64,000 nucleotides of DNA, from contig NW_006920875.1 of assembly GCF_000417875.1 (NCBI RefSeq), positions 226,538 through 290,537 on the forward strand. The letters run 5' to 3'. The notes below the pieces were generated by a model. That model did no database searches. It saw only the letters and a list, made by a program, of their open reading frames with translations, and was not told where the DNA came from. Made by a program: the position numbers and the translations under genes. This stretch comes from Pseudozyma flocculosa PF-1. Lineage: Eukaryota; Basidiomycota; Ustilaginomycetes; Ustilaginales; Ustilaginaceae. This document shows, in pieces, positions 1-10,811 of the stretch (the stretch's first letter is position 1; each line of letters starts with the position of its first letter).

Positions 1-2487
1 GCCTACCGGCGGCTAGAGCTGGTCGGTCGTGGTGCCTATGGAGCCGTCTACCGCGGTCTCCACGTTGCGTCGGGCGCAGCGGTGGCGCTCAAGGTCGTCA
101 ATCTCGACACGCCCGAGGACGACGTGAGCGACATCCAGCGCGAGGTGGCGCTGCTGAGCCAGCTGCGAGAGGCGGACCAGAAGAACGTGGTCCGCTACTG
201 GGGCTGCTGGCTCAAGGGCCCCGAGCTGTGGATCGTCATGGACTTTGCCGAGGGCGGCAGCGTCCGCACTCTGATGAAGGCCGGGCCGGTGGCCGAGAGG
301 TTCTGCGCGCTCATCGTGCGCGAGACGCTCGTGGCGCTGGCCTACCTGCACAAGTCCGGCATCATCCACCGCGACGTCAAGGCGGCCAACATCCTGCTCA
401 CCAACACCGGCCGCATCCTGCTGTGCGACTTTGGCGTCGCAGCCTCGCTAGCGTCCAACAGCGCCCAGAGCAAGCGCTCGACGTTTGTCGGCACCCCGTA
501 CTGGATGGCGCCCGAGGTCATCACCGAGGGCAAGACGTACGACCAGAAGGCCGACGTGTGGAGCCTCGGCATCACCATCTACGAGATGGCCACTGGCAAC
601 CCACCGCTCGCCGACATCGAGCAGATGCGCGTCATCATGCTCATCCCCAAGAGCAAGCCGCCGCGCCTGCCTGTCGAAGGCGAATTCTCGCCGGCGATGC
701 GAGACTTTGTCGCCTGCTGCCTCAACGAAGAGCCGCGAGAGGTGGGTATCGCGGGTCGAGCGCCGTGAAATTGTTGAGGCTGTTCGACGATTGGCTGACC
801 TGCCTCCATACCCTGCTTCCGATCCGCCTTTGTCCACGCACGATGGCATTGCCGCTTCCCTTCGCCGCCGCAGCGCCTGACCTCCGAGGAGCTGACCAAG
901 CACAAATGGATGAAGTCGTGCGCCAAGCAGCCAGTCGCCCTGCTCAAGGAGCTGATCGCTCAGTACAATGCCTGGACCAAGGCGGGCGGCATGAGGATGA
1001 GCCTGATTGGCGCCGAGACCGCCGACTGGGGCGACGCCGGGTGAGTGACGAGGCCATATCTTCCGGCCGCAACGGGGGAGGGAACACATCAGCTGATATG
1101 GTAGCCGCCCTCCGTCCATACGCCCCGCCACCTTGTCCCTGTGCTCCTCAGCAACCGCGACTCTTTCGCCTTTGATGGGCACGAGAATGGTGAGGCATGG
1201 GAGTTCAACACGTGGCGCTCCGCCCGCGACCTGCAAGAAGCCGAGGACGAAGAGGACATGGCGGCGGCGCCCCAGCCCATTCGCGACCACCCGCTGCTTC
1301 GCCTGTTTGAGGCGGAGCCTGATTTCAACAGTGCTCCTGGAGGCGCCATGCAACCGACATTGCGCAACATGCAGACGCTCAATGCGCGACCCGCGCCGCC
1401 TCCGCCACAGCAGCAGCAGCAGCAGCAGCAGCTCGAGCCATCGTCGCAGCTGGCTACGCTCAAGCAGGCCAAAAGTGCCACCTCGGCCCCCGCGCAAGAG
1501 ACACCGAAACAGGAAGGTCTTTCGACTGCCGCCACCGCGGCAAAGGCTGCGGCCGCGCAGGACAAGGCAAGCTTTGTCGGCACAGGTGCTACTCCATTCC
1601 GCTTCGGAGCCGGCGGCGGAAGCGGTGTCGTTGGTCCACCGGCCTCGAGCGCGGCCCAGCCATCTGTCGAGCTGGCTTCGACCACAAAGGACCCACAGGA
1701 TCGCTCACACACGCCATTGCCTGCAGAGGGGCAGGCGAGCCCCGCAGGGCGCTCGACCCCGGAGGTCGCCACTCCGACTGCCACGCCGCAACCGGGAGAG
1801 AAGCCGTCGTCGCTCTCGATCCCATCTCAGGTGTCGACCCCGACGGGCGCGACGGATCCGCAACAGGGTGCTGCGGCCCAGATCCGGCCTGGTGTGGTGA
1901 TCCCATCGCCATCGACAGCGATTTCGCCGGGTCCTCGATCCGGGATCGCTCTCGGCCAGCAGCGGTACCCTGGGGCGCACGGCAACGCTGCGCGCGCGTT
2001 GATGGCGCACCAGCGTCAGTCGCACGGCGGGAGCGACCCCACGCTGCCGAGCAGCAGCCACACCATCCACGGGCGCAACCTGCAGAGCCTGTGGGAGGGC
2101 GGGCCGGACACGAGCGCCTACGGGCGGCTGCGCAAGATGCGCGGTGGCGACTGGGACGGCGGGCTGGCCACCAGCGGCATGGGCGGCATGAGCAGCAGCG
2201 GCGGCGATGCAATGAGCGCGGCGTCGGCCATGCACACCCGGGGCAACGGTTCCGGCGACCAGAATCCCGCCGTGGTCGACCGCAGTGCCGCCGTCGCCGC
2301 TGCATGGAACCCGTACTCGCGGGAGCTGCCTCCGGGCCCGCCGATCCGACCGCTTGACTTTGCCGCGCTGGGCACCAAGGACGACGTGCATGCCGAGCTC
2401 GCGCGGACCGTCGACGAGCTGGGGCGCTGGCTAGACGTGCTCAGCATCGGACTGGCTCGCGCCGTCAAGGTCGATGCCCTGCCGTAG
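1..2487 (+). CDS. nak1: Nak1/Kic1-type GCK (Ste20-family) kinase, 5' partial
   Basis: Serine/threonine kinase of the germinal-centre-kinase group. In fungi the Nak1/Kic1 branch works in the RAM/MOR network for polarity and cell separation. The kinase domain starts at the window edge: a glycine loop (GRGAYGAVY), VALKVV lysine, [10 protein letters not shown] catalytic loop, DFG and GTPYWMAPE activation segment are all present. The stretch [20 protein letters not shown] is typical of the Nak1/Kic1 branch. I place exons at 1-741, 874-1040 and 1152-2487; both introns have GT..AG ends and the joins keep frame (EPRE/RLTSEEL and DAG/NRDSF). After the kinase domain comes a long low-complexity tail with a CAG-coded Gln run near 1410-1432, then a short conserved-looking C-terminal block ([16 protein letters not shown]). 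The N-terminus lies outside the window. The family is clear; the exact ortholog is inferred. Confidence 0.88.
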
Positions 2488-3112
2488 CAGCGTGCGTGTC
2501 CCCGTCGGCGCCCGACTCTTTCCTGACACGCGCGCCGGGCGGCGGCGAAAGCGGCGGAAGAAGGCAGAGCGGCCAGCCTTTCCTGTCGACCGTGGTAGGC
2601 TCGATCCTGGTAGAGTAGCAGAGCCGTGCCAGGTCGAGCCGAGCGAATGACGATGTTCCACCTCGACGTGATCTTCGCACCCCTCTCGCCTGCCTGCCTG
2701 AACCGTGCCATCGCGAGAGGGGGTGATTGAAAATTGATGGCCCACCGACACCCGTGCGCTGCTCCACATGTGATGGCCTCGGAATTTTTCTCGTTTTTCC
2801 ATGGCCGCTTGGCTTGAAGTCGAGGTGCATGGGGCCACCTGGCCCATGCTGGCTTCTCTTTGCCTCTCGCTCCCATGCATCCTCTTCCATCCTGACCATA
2901 CCACCGCACGTTCTTCTGCTGCGCACCATATCGCCATTCGATCGCCATACCCGCGGCCTTTCGACGGACGCCTGCCACATCGCACCTCGGGGATCGAGCC
3001 GACTTGGATGGCCTGCCAAAGGTGCATCCTACGCCCCGTTCGAACGACCCCTCCTCCGCTCTTCAACCGCCACCCTCTTCGCCCACACTCAACAATCGCT
3101 CGGCGCGTCGCA
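2488..3112. other. intergenic/5' leader between kinase and SUA5
   Basis: No separate gene is seen. The second half (2801-3112) is an open extension in the SUA5 frame, and it includes an ATG at 3008 that would add an arginine-rich presequence to Sua5. Confidence 0.5.
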
Positions 3113-4807
3113 ATGTCCGACCCTACCGCCTCGACCAGCCGACAGCCAACAGCAGCCATGTCCGACGCAGAATGCTACGACCGCCTCGGTTATCCGGATC
3201 GCACGTTTGAGACCGAGATCCTGCCGTGCGACCCGTCGTCGTCCATATCCTTTCGCGAGGGGCGTACTGGTAGCAACGGCAGCAGTGGCGGCGCATCCGC
3301 TTCTACCGCAAGCGGCAGAGAACCTCTCCGACATGCTCGACCCGAAATCGGCTCCACGACAACGCAGGAGAGCCTCGCCACGGCGGCGCAGCACCTCCAG
3401 AGGGGACAGGCGGTGGCCTTCCCCACCGAGACCGTCTATGGCCTCGCGGCCTCGGCGCTCGACCAGTCGGCAGCCTCCAAGATCTATGCGGCCAAGAAGC
3501 GGCCAGCCGACAACCCGCTCATTGTCCACGTATCCGACCTTGACATGCTCGAGCGGCTCCTGCCAGACGACTACCGCCCAGGCCCGGTCTACGCCGCGCT
3601 TATGCAGCAATTCTGGCCGGGCGCCCTCACCTTCCTCTTTCCGGTCTCGATGCAGCGGCCCAAGGTGCCCTCGGTCATCACCTGCGGTCAGCCCTCTGTC
3701 GCCGTCCGGATGCCATCCCATCCGATCGCGAGGGCCTTGATCGCGCTCTCTGGGCTGCCGCTCGCGGCGCCCTCGGCCAACGCCTCGGGCAGACCATCGC
3801 CGACGACGGCGGCGCACGTCATGCGAGACCTCGGCGGCGAGCTCGATGCAGAGGCGCTCTCGAAGGCGGGATTCACGGCGCAAGAGGGGCAGCCGTTGGG
3901 GCGTCTCAAGTACATCCTCGACGGCGGTCCATCGGACGTCGGGCTGGAGAGCACCGTCGTCGATGGCATCTCAACGCCGGGAGAGCTGCGCGTGCTGCGG
4001 CCCGGCGGCATCACTGTCGAGCAGATCTCCGACGTGCTCAGGCAGGCTGGTCTGCTGCGGATCGGCGAGGGCGGTGGTGAGGACCCGCAAGCGGTGCGGT
4101 TGCGGGTGTACGGCAAGGACCTTGCCCGGAGCGCCGAGCAGGAGTCGAACCCGACGACGCCCGGCATGAAGTACCGGCACTACTCGCCGACGGCCCGCGT
4201 CGTGATGCTGCTGCCCTCGCGCCTGCTCGCCGCTGCCTTCGAAGGCGAGGGGGACAAGGGCGAGACGTCGAACCGGTCCGCGGCGGCCAGGCAGGTGGTC
4301 GATTCGCTCGAGGCACCGACATCGGCGAGGCAAGCGAGGACGTTCCCGGAGATTGTCGAGGCTCAGATTGCCAAGACTGGCCTGGCGCGCAGCGACCGCG
4401 GTGGCGTCGACGGGACGCGCCAGGAGCCGGTGCGCATCGGCATCATGATGTCGAACGACTCGGACCTGGCTCGATGGGTGCACCGCGCTTCGTCGCGGGC
4501 GTCCCAACCGGAAGCACCGTCGAGCGACGCTCAGCCAGCAGTGCACCCGCACCTGCTTCCGCCGTTGACGTTTTCGACGCTGGCCGGTGTCGAGGTGCAG
4601 CCGTTTGACCTGGGCCCGACGGAGCGCGGCGAGGTGTACGCGCAGCGCATGTTTGACGGCCTGCGCACGCTCGACGAGGGGCCGCTGGTGCGCGGACCGA
4701 GGTGCGACCTCATCTTTGTCGAGGCGCTCCACGACGACGGCGTCGGGCTGGCCGTCATGAACCGGCTCAAAAAGGCGAGCAGCGAGAGCGTCGTCGTCGA
4801 TTGCTGA
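3113..4807 (+). CDS. SUA5: Sua5/YrdC threonylcarbamoyl-AMP synthase
   Basis: Makes threonylcarbamoyl-AMP from threonine, bicarbonate and ATP, the first step of t6A modification at A37 of ANN-decoding tRNAs. The 564-residue product is intronless. The YrdC domain spans about residues 85-300, with the substrate-site motifs PTETVYGL, KKRPADNPL, SVAVRMPSH and PSANASG. The linker TPGMKYRHYSP leads into the C-terminal Sua5 domain, ending at 4807. It is longer than yeast Sua5 (about 426 residues) because of N-terminal and C-terminal low-complexity insertions. I chose the ATG at 3113 (G at -3). An in-frame ATG at 3008 would add 35 residues with eight arginines and no acidic residue, a plausible mitochondrial presequence. 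Both starts may be used. Confidence 0.93.
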   Translation: MSDPTASTSRQPTAAMSDAECYDRLGYPDRTFETEILPCDPSSSISFREGRTGSNGSSGGASASTASGREPLRHARPEIGSTTTQESLATAAQHLQRGQAVAFPTETVYGLAASALDQSAASKIYAAKKRPADNPLIVHVSDLDMLERLLPDDYRPGPVYAALMQQFWPGALTFLFPVSMQRPKVPSVITCGQPSVAVRMPSHPIARALIALSGLPLAAPSANASGRPSPTTAAHVMRDLGGELDAEALSKAGFTAQEGQPLGRLKYILDGGPSDVGLESTVVDGISTPGELRVLRPGGITVEQISDVLRQAGLLRIGEGGGEDPQAVRLRVYGKDLARSAEQESNPTTPGMKYRHYSPTARVVMLLPSRLLAAAFEGEGDKGETSNRSAAARQVVDSLEAPTSARQARTFPEIVEAQIAKTGLARSDRGGVDGTRQEPVRIGIMMSNDSDLARWVHRASSRASQPEAPSSDAQPAVHPHLLPPLTFSTLAGVEVQPFDLGPTERGEVYAQRMFDGLRTLDEGPLVRGPRCDLIFVEALHDDGVGLAVMNRLKKASSESVVVDC

Positions 4808-5651
4808 GCGCACGTCCCAGCCGAAAGGAACCATAGCCTGCCAGGAGGCTGGCTCTACAACCGTGACCGCGCCCTGCGGCCTGGTGCGTCCCTCTCTTGC
4901 GACCATCTCGATGCGATTCGCGCAGACGGCTGCTCGCGAGCTACCGTCGTAGCCCCGTTCTTTTCGTCCCTTCTGTAGACGGCGACCACGCCAGCCCTGC
5001 TCCCACCCGTCGCCCTGTGGTACGCAGATGGCGGCCCGGCCCCTGCCTGTCCTTCCGCCGGCCGCCAGAACGCCAGCTCTTGCTTACTCCGTTGGCCATG
5101 CTCGACGATAACATACCGCCGGCTGACCAAGCGGTATCGTGGCAAGAGAAAAGCAGGTCGGTGCATGAATCGATCGTGGACCGACAGGGACTAGGGACGT
5201 CGATTGGCAGTCGTAGCGGTACTAGAGACGCAAAGTAATGGAATGCCTGGCCACGCCAACGTGGTTCCTCGCCGTCGCCGCTGATGGCCATCTTCCGAAT
5301 CCTCTCGACCACTTGTGCCGGATGTGCCGTCTGCCGTCAGCCGTGGAATCGGCTCGGTCCGAATCCGAAGAGCGAGGCCGGTGGTATCGTTTTTGCCTCG
5401 GGCTCGGGTTGGGGGTCCCCGTGATATGTCTGCAAGCCGGGGGTTGCAGCAGAAACGCAGATCGACGCAAGCAGTCCGTGCGAGCGCCGACCAACCGTGC
5501 GTGGATGAGTGTGGAGGCTTTGCATGGCCTGCTGATCCGCCGGCGGCGGCGGCTAGACAGGCCCTGCTATCTCCGTCCGATGCGCCTTGCCGTTGGAGAA
5601 GGGCAAGGGCGAAGGCCACCCGCCAACGCGGTCAGCCTCGGGGGAAATGCT
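4808..5651. other. intergenic region, no gene seen
   Basis: Small ORFs occur on both strands but none has recognisable content. The last part is the upstream region of the glutathione transferase gene. Confidence 0.5.
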
Positions 5652-5657
5652 TATATA
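5652..5657 (+). promoter_or_regulatory. TATA box of the glutathione transferase gene
   Basis: TATATA lies about 134 bp before the ATG at 5791. It is followed by C/T-rich DNA with repeated CATCC units, typical of a pyrimidine-rich fungal start region. It is one of the few TATATA elements upstream of a gene in this GC-rich window. Confidence 0.5.
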
Positions 5658-5790
5658 CCTGGCCCATCCACACTCCTTCCTTCTTACCGTCTCATCCCAT
5701 CCCATCCCATCGCCTCCCATCCATCTCACGTCTTGCCCCTCCACGAACGAACGAATAAACGACCCACCGAAACCGACCGAACCGACCACG

Positions 5791-6793
5791 ATGCAGCCCT
5801 TGATCCTGTACACGGCGCAGACGCCCAACGGCGTCAAGGTGTCCAACTTCACCGAGGAGCTCAAGGAGGCCTACCCGGACTTTGCCGTCACCTACCGCGC
5901 CATCTCGTTTGGCAAGAACGAGCAGAAGGAGGAGTGGTTCCTCAAGGTAAGCATGCGCTTCCGTTCCATCTTTCTTCTTTGGATGGCGCGCCCCCGCCGG
6001 GCCGCGCCGCTCCACCGCTCGGGCTCACCCCTCCTCCCTCCCTCCTTACTGGCAGATCAACCCCAACGGCCGCATCCCCGCCCTCGTCGACCCCAACCGC
6101 AACAACTTTGCCGTCTTCGAGACCGCCTCCATCATCCTCTACCTCGAAAAACACTACGACCCGCGCCACCTCTTTAGCTGGTCCGACTCCGAAGACGGCG
6201 GCGTCGACCGCCGCAGCGAGGTCCTCAACTGGATGTTCTTCATCCACGGAGGCCTAGGGCCTATGCAAGGACAAGCTAACCATTTCGTGAGGTCCGTTCA
6301 GCATGTTGTCCTTGCACTGCGGTGTTGACGACGACGACGACGAAGAGGAAGAAGGATGAGGGACAGTGAGGGGCGCTGAGCTGACCGCGTCGCGACATTT
6401 TTATTTTCTTCTTCTTCTTCTTCTTCTTCTTCTTCTTCTTCTTTGCTTCTCTTCTCCGCCTCTCCGCTCGTTCGCTCGCTGGCAACCAGGTACGCGCCCG
6501 AGCAGATCGAGTACGCCAAGGACCGGTACGTGAACGAGACCAAGCGTCTCTATCGCGTGCTGGACCGGCGCCTCAAGGACCACGACTGGCTCGTCGGCGA
6601 CAAGTACAGCATCGCCGACATCAACGCCTACCCCTGGCTCCAGTACTACCGCTGGGCGGGCATTCGCGACGAAGAGGTGCCCCAGAGCGTGCGCGATTAC
6701 ATCGAGCGAAACTATGCGCGTCCCGCTGTCCAGCGTGGCATGGTGAGTCGTCGCTGCCGGCTGCATGGGCGAAGAGGAAGTGCACCCTTGCTG

Positions 6794-6827
<34 letters not shown>

Positions 6828-7200
6828 CCTCCCTCCCTCTCACCCTCGCTGTCTCTCACTCTCGATGTCTCTCACCCTCGCTGTCTCTCACCCTCGCTGT
6901 CTCTCACCCTCGCTGTCTCTTCCTTTGCCCTCCCGCTCGTGACTCGTAGAGGGAGCCCGGTGGAAGCAACGAGTGGCTCGACAAGATGCGCAGCCCCGAG
7001 TTCTGGACGACGCACCTCGAGGAGGCCAACCAGGTGCGTTGCGTTGCGGCTCCCTTTTCTCCACCATCCAGGATGGGTGGAACGACATGCTGACCCCTCC
7101 TCGCGTTCCCCTGTCTCCGTGACCGCAGAAAGCAAAGGAGGCATCGGCCTGGGTCCTGCAGGGCATGCAGAACGACAAGAACCGCGCCTCAAAGGCCTAG
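5791..7200 (+). CDS. glutathione S-transferase, Ure2p/YfcG-like
   Basis: Cytosolic GST-fold protein, probably a glutathione transferase or disulfide-bond reductase of the Ure2/YfcG type. Five exons are placed at 5791-5946, 6056-6291, 6490-6742, 6950-7033 and 7129-7200, giving 266 residues. The thioredoxin-fold half reads LYTAQTPNGVKVSNFTEEL, then NPNGRIPALVD and the glutathione-binding turn FETASIILYL. The helical half contains the family hallmark QANHF, followed by RYAPEQIEYA and DKYSIADINAYPWL. Exon 2 ends at an unusual GTCCGT donor; the better GTGAGG donor five bases upstream would break the frame. Intron 2 holds a (TTC)n tract, and intron 3 a (CT)n tract plus a 16-bp minisatellite. The fold is certain; the substrate is unknown. 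Confidence 0.88.
6406..6443 (+). repeat. (TTC)n microsatellite in GST intron 2
   Basis: About twelve TTC units in the pyrimidine-rich part of the second intron, 45-85 bases before the acceptor. Confidence 0.9.
6797..6824 (+). repeat. (CT)n microsatellite in GST intron 3
   Basis: Fourteen CT units directly before the 16-bp minisatellite in the same intron. Confidence 0.9.
6837..6916 (+). repeat. 16-bp minisatellite, five copies, in GST intron 3
   Basis: Five tandem copies of the unit CTCTCACCCTCGCTGT. Copy two carries two substitutions. It sits between donor 6743 and acceptor 6949. Confidence 0.85.
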
Positions 7201-7407
7201 GCCCGGAACCCACCGCGCGTCCCCGCATGCCCCCTTCGGCAGTCCTGATACCTTCACTGTCAATGACAATGCCAATTTGCTCCTCCGCTGTTTCGCGATG
7301 CATTGCTCTGCTCCGCAGCGAGTCTATGTGCCGGCTGGACCGACGAGATACAGGAGCGTACGAGCAGAGATGAGGCGAGGGCGAGAAGAACGCCGGGGTA
7401 GGGCGCG

Positions 7408-10236
7408 CTACTCGTCAAACTTTTCGTTCTTCGAGTTGGTGCCGCTCGAGACGCGGACGCCAGCGGCGACGTCGCAGTCTTTGAGGTTGGCGCGGTCCTC
7501 GATGACCGACCCTGGGCAGAGGATGCAGTTTTCCAGTTTGACGCTGCGTCGGATCGGTGAGGGAGGGGCGGAAATGACGAGGGTACGGTGGAAGAGCCAA
7601 GTTAGTCAAAAAAAGGGATGCGGCCTTGTTTGTCCCTCGATCGCATCGCACGCCCAGGGAAGACGCTGCCCGCACCAAAAAGAAAAGGAGGCTAGGATAC
7701 TCACTTTTCTCCCACGCGGACGCCGTCCATGATGATGCAGCCGGTGACCTTTGCGTTTTTGGCCACGACGCAGCCCTTGCCCACGACGCTGCGCTTGATC
7801 ATGGCGCGCTCGCCGATGCGCGTGTGCTCGGCGACGACCGAGTCGGTCGACACCTGCGCCTTGGGGTCAATCAGCTGCACCTCGCCGCCCGCCCCTCCCG
7901 AAGCAGAAGCGACCGCAGAGGTGCCCGTCGACCCGGCGTCCGAGGCGCTCGAGGGCATCACCATCTGCGCACCTCCGCCTGCGACCAGCGACATCGACGA
8001 CGACGGAGCAGCGGACGCGGCTTGCGAGGGTAGTGGGTGTGGCAGCGTGTCTTGCAGCAATGCCACCGAAGACACCGTAGCGCCACCCTGAGTGCTGCTG
8101 CCGCCGCCTCCACCGCCTCCGCCGCCCCCGCCACTCGAAGCCGAGGCGGCGAGCGAGCGCAACAGGTAGCGGTTGCACTCCATGTACGTCGGCACCGTGT
8201 TGGCGCGCGCCACAAATTTTTCGGGCGCCGCCGCAGAGGCACCGAGGCTCTGCCGCCTCGCCGCGTCCTCCTCCCCCTCCCTCTGCCGCACCTCGTCGAT
8301 CGTGAGGCTCGGGTCGATCGGATGCCGATGCTCGCGCGCGAGGCGCACGATCAGCGTCACGGTCCGCACCTCGGCGGCGGAGCGGCGCGCCTGGGCCTTG
8401 AGCTGCGCCTTTTGCGAGTGGTCGAGCTTCTTGCCCACGGCGTCGCCCACGTGGCCCAGGTCGGGCCGGGTGAGCTCAGTCGAGGGCGAGGCCGGGTCGA
8501 CGGGCGTGAAGCTGCGCAACATCGCCTCGCGCGACCTCGGCGAGGGCGCGCGCGAGAGCTCGGGCGTGAACAGGGGCGATGATCGCATCTGGTCGCCGCC
8601 TAAGCGACTGCCCGCCAGCGGCCCGCGGCCAGCCGAGTGAGCCAGGCCGTCAGCACCCTGGGAGCTGGTCAGATCGAGTTTGGCCTGCACCGCACGACCG
8701 TCGAGCAGTTCAGGCTCAACGTACGTGGTCGAGCGGCGCACGCCTCCATTCTCTTCGCGCGACGCCTGCATCGTCCAAGGCACGTAGGACGTGGCGCCGC
8801 CAGCACCGACGCCGTTGCCGGGGCCGGCGCCGCCGAGGGAGCGGCCGCCCAACTGTCCGGGAACCAGCGACCCGCTGCGGCTCGCATCGTCGGCGCCTCC
8901 GCCCGGGCTCGAGTACCAGCCGGCCTTTTCGCGCAGGCCCTTCATCCAGCTGCACTTGGCGATGAACGGGACCACCTCCTCCTTGAGGCTCTTCATGCGC
9001 TGCCCTTCCTTGGACTGGAGCAGGCTGACGAGCTTGGCGAGGTTGAAGATGTAGATGTGGCTGTCGAGCAGCGAGGTCGAGATGCGGATGTGCGGGTGCG
9101 ACCAGAGCAGCGACATGCGGACGTGGAGGTCGGACGAGTCGAGGTCGGAGATGTCGTCCGAGTCCTGCAGCAGAAGCAGCCGATGGAGCGAATGGCTCGA
9201 GCCAGAAGGCGATGGCGACGAAGAGGCGAGCGGAGAGCGGTCGTAGATGGTGAAGAGCTTCGGAGGACCTGCCGTGAGCGAAGCAAGGCAAGGATCCCGT
9301 CGTCAGCGACCAGAGGGCAGTGAGATCATCCCCGTGCGTGCGAGCCCTGTCTGCGCGCAACTCACCGTCCTTTTCGCGCTCCTTGCCGGTGCCCTCGCCT
9401 GCGCCGCGCTCGTACATGAGGGTGGTCATGGCGGGCGACTCTGGCACGCCGGCGACGTGGCTGTTGATGAGGGTGGTGAGCGAGACGCCCTGGCCGATAA
9501 AGTCGATGGGCACGATGAGCGGGTCTCGAGTGAGGCGTCCGATGCTGTGAAGCCAGCTGAGAAGGGGAGCGGTTCCCAGCTTCCTCGCACGCTTGGCACC
9601 CGAGGCCGGGCCAGCGAGGCCGGCATCGGCGCTCTTGCCGGGGGCGACGTCGTCGGGGCCGAGGGGTAGCAGGTCGATCTTCATGACGGCCGAGTCGGCC
9701 GCCAACGACGACGACGAAGCGACCGTTGCGGGCACGGAGGGGATGGTGGCGCCTGCGAGGTAAGTGCCGGTGATGGTCGAGCTCGAGGTGGGGGCTGCGC
9801 TCGAGAGGCCGACGGTGACCGAAAGGTTGGGGTGCTTGGAGGCCTCGTGGACGGCAGCCGCCGCCGCTGCGGCCGACGACTTTTTACCCTGGGCGACGGC
9901 TACAGGAGGGACGAGGATGACAGTCTTGAGTGCTGCTGCGATCTGGTGGTGCTGTTCGGAGGGCGCGAGGATGATGGCGTGTCGGAGACCTGCCGAGAGG
10001 ATCTGCTGAAGCGGGTAGGCGATCATGGGCCTGTTAAGGATGGGCAGCAGGGCCTTTGGCAGGGCGTTGGTGGAGGGAGCATCGTTGAGCGAGTCGAGGT
10101 TGTCTGCCGAGGTGGGCGAGGAGCAGAGCGGGTAGAGGTTGTTGCCGTGGCCGCAGAAGACGATGGGCTGGAGGAGGGGTGGGTGGGAGTTGGAAGGGGC
10201 GGCCGCCGTGGGCGCCGACGCAAACTTGGTGGCCAT
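7408..10236 (-). CDS. GCD1: translation initiation factor eIF2B gamma subunit
   Basis: Catalytic-core subunit of the eIF2B guanine-nucleotide exchange factor, which recycles eIF2-GDP. Three exons: 10236-9366, 9268-7705 and 7543-7408 (856 residues). The N-terminal nucleotidyltransferase-like domain is seen in LPKALLPILNRPMIAYPLQQI and in DPLIVPIDFIGQGVSL. The middle contains DLDSSDLHVRMSLLWSHPHI and ARANTVPTYMECNRYLLRSL. The C-terminal left-handed beta-helix hexapeptides follow (QVSTDSVVAEHTRIGERAMI, VTGCIIMDGVRVGE, VKLENCILCPGSVIEDRA). Joins are in frame (KDG/PPKLFTIYDRS and VGEN/VKLENC). It is much longer than yeast Gcd1 (578 residues) because of Ala/Ser/Gly-rich insertions, including a Gly run. 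Transcribed divergently from the AVT2-like gene. Confidence 0.9.
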
Positions 10237-10811
10237 GGCCGGCGAGCGGTCAGAACGAGGGGCGGAGGGAGGAAGCTGGTGGCCGTTCAGTTCCAGAAGG
10301 GTGGTTGGACCGCCAGAAGAATAGGGAGCTGATGGTGAGAAGGGAGAAGGTTGCAACGAGATCGAGAGAACGCGAGGGCCAGGGCTACCTCGAGCGAGGG
10401 CAAAAAAGTTGCCTTGATCGGGCCGTGATTTCATCGGGTTGGCCTGCCAGCAAATGAGAGGAGGCGGACAAGAAGCAGCGGCCAGCGCACAGATCAGCCA
10501 GCCAGGCGACACGGTGCCTCGGCCACGCGGGGGCCCTCGCACTGCCACCACCACCACCACCACCACCATCACAGCAACCTCCGTCGGCAACGACCTCGGA
10601 ATCGATATCGACTCTCGCGCAGATACACTGCGACGAGATTGAGCTTCTTCCGGGCGCGGATTGACCTCGGAAGGAAAGTTTTGCGCGCTCGCACTGCATC
10701 CCCACCCGGCCTCGGAGCCAGACTAGCGCCCACCGCACTGTGTTGCACCCGCTCCATCGGCCCTATTCAACCTCATGCCAGGCGCAGCGACCGTCGAACC
10801 GCATTGCAACC
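10237..10811. promoter_or_regulatory. shared divergent promoter region GCD1 / AVT2-like
   Basis: 575 bp between the two start codons. It contains TGGCCTGCCAGC-type elements (about 10439-10452 and 10496-10506) of the kind found upstream of several other genes in the window, and a CAC-rich run near 10550-10570. No TATA box is evident. Confidence 0.5.
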
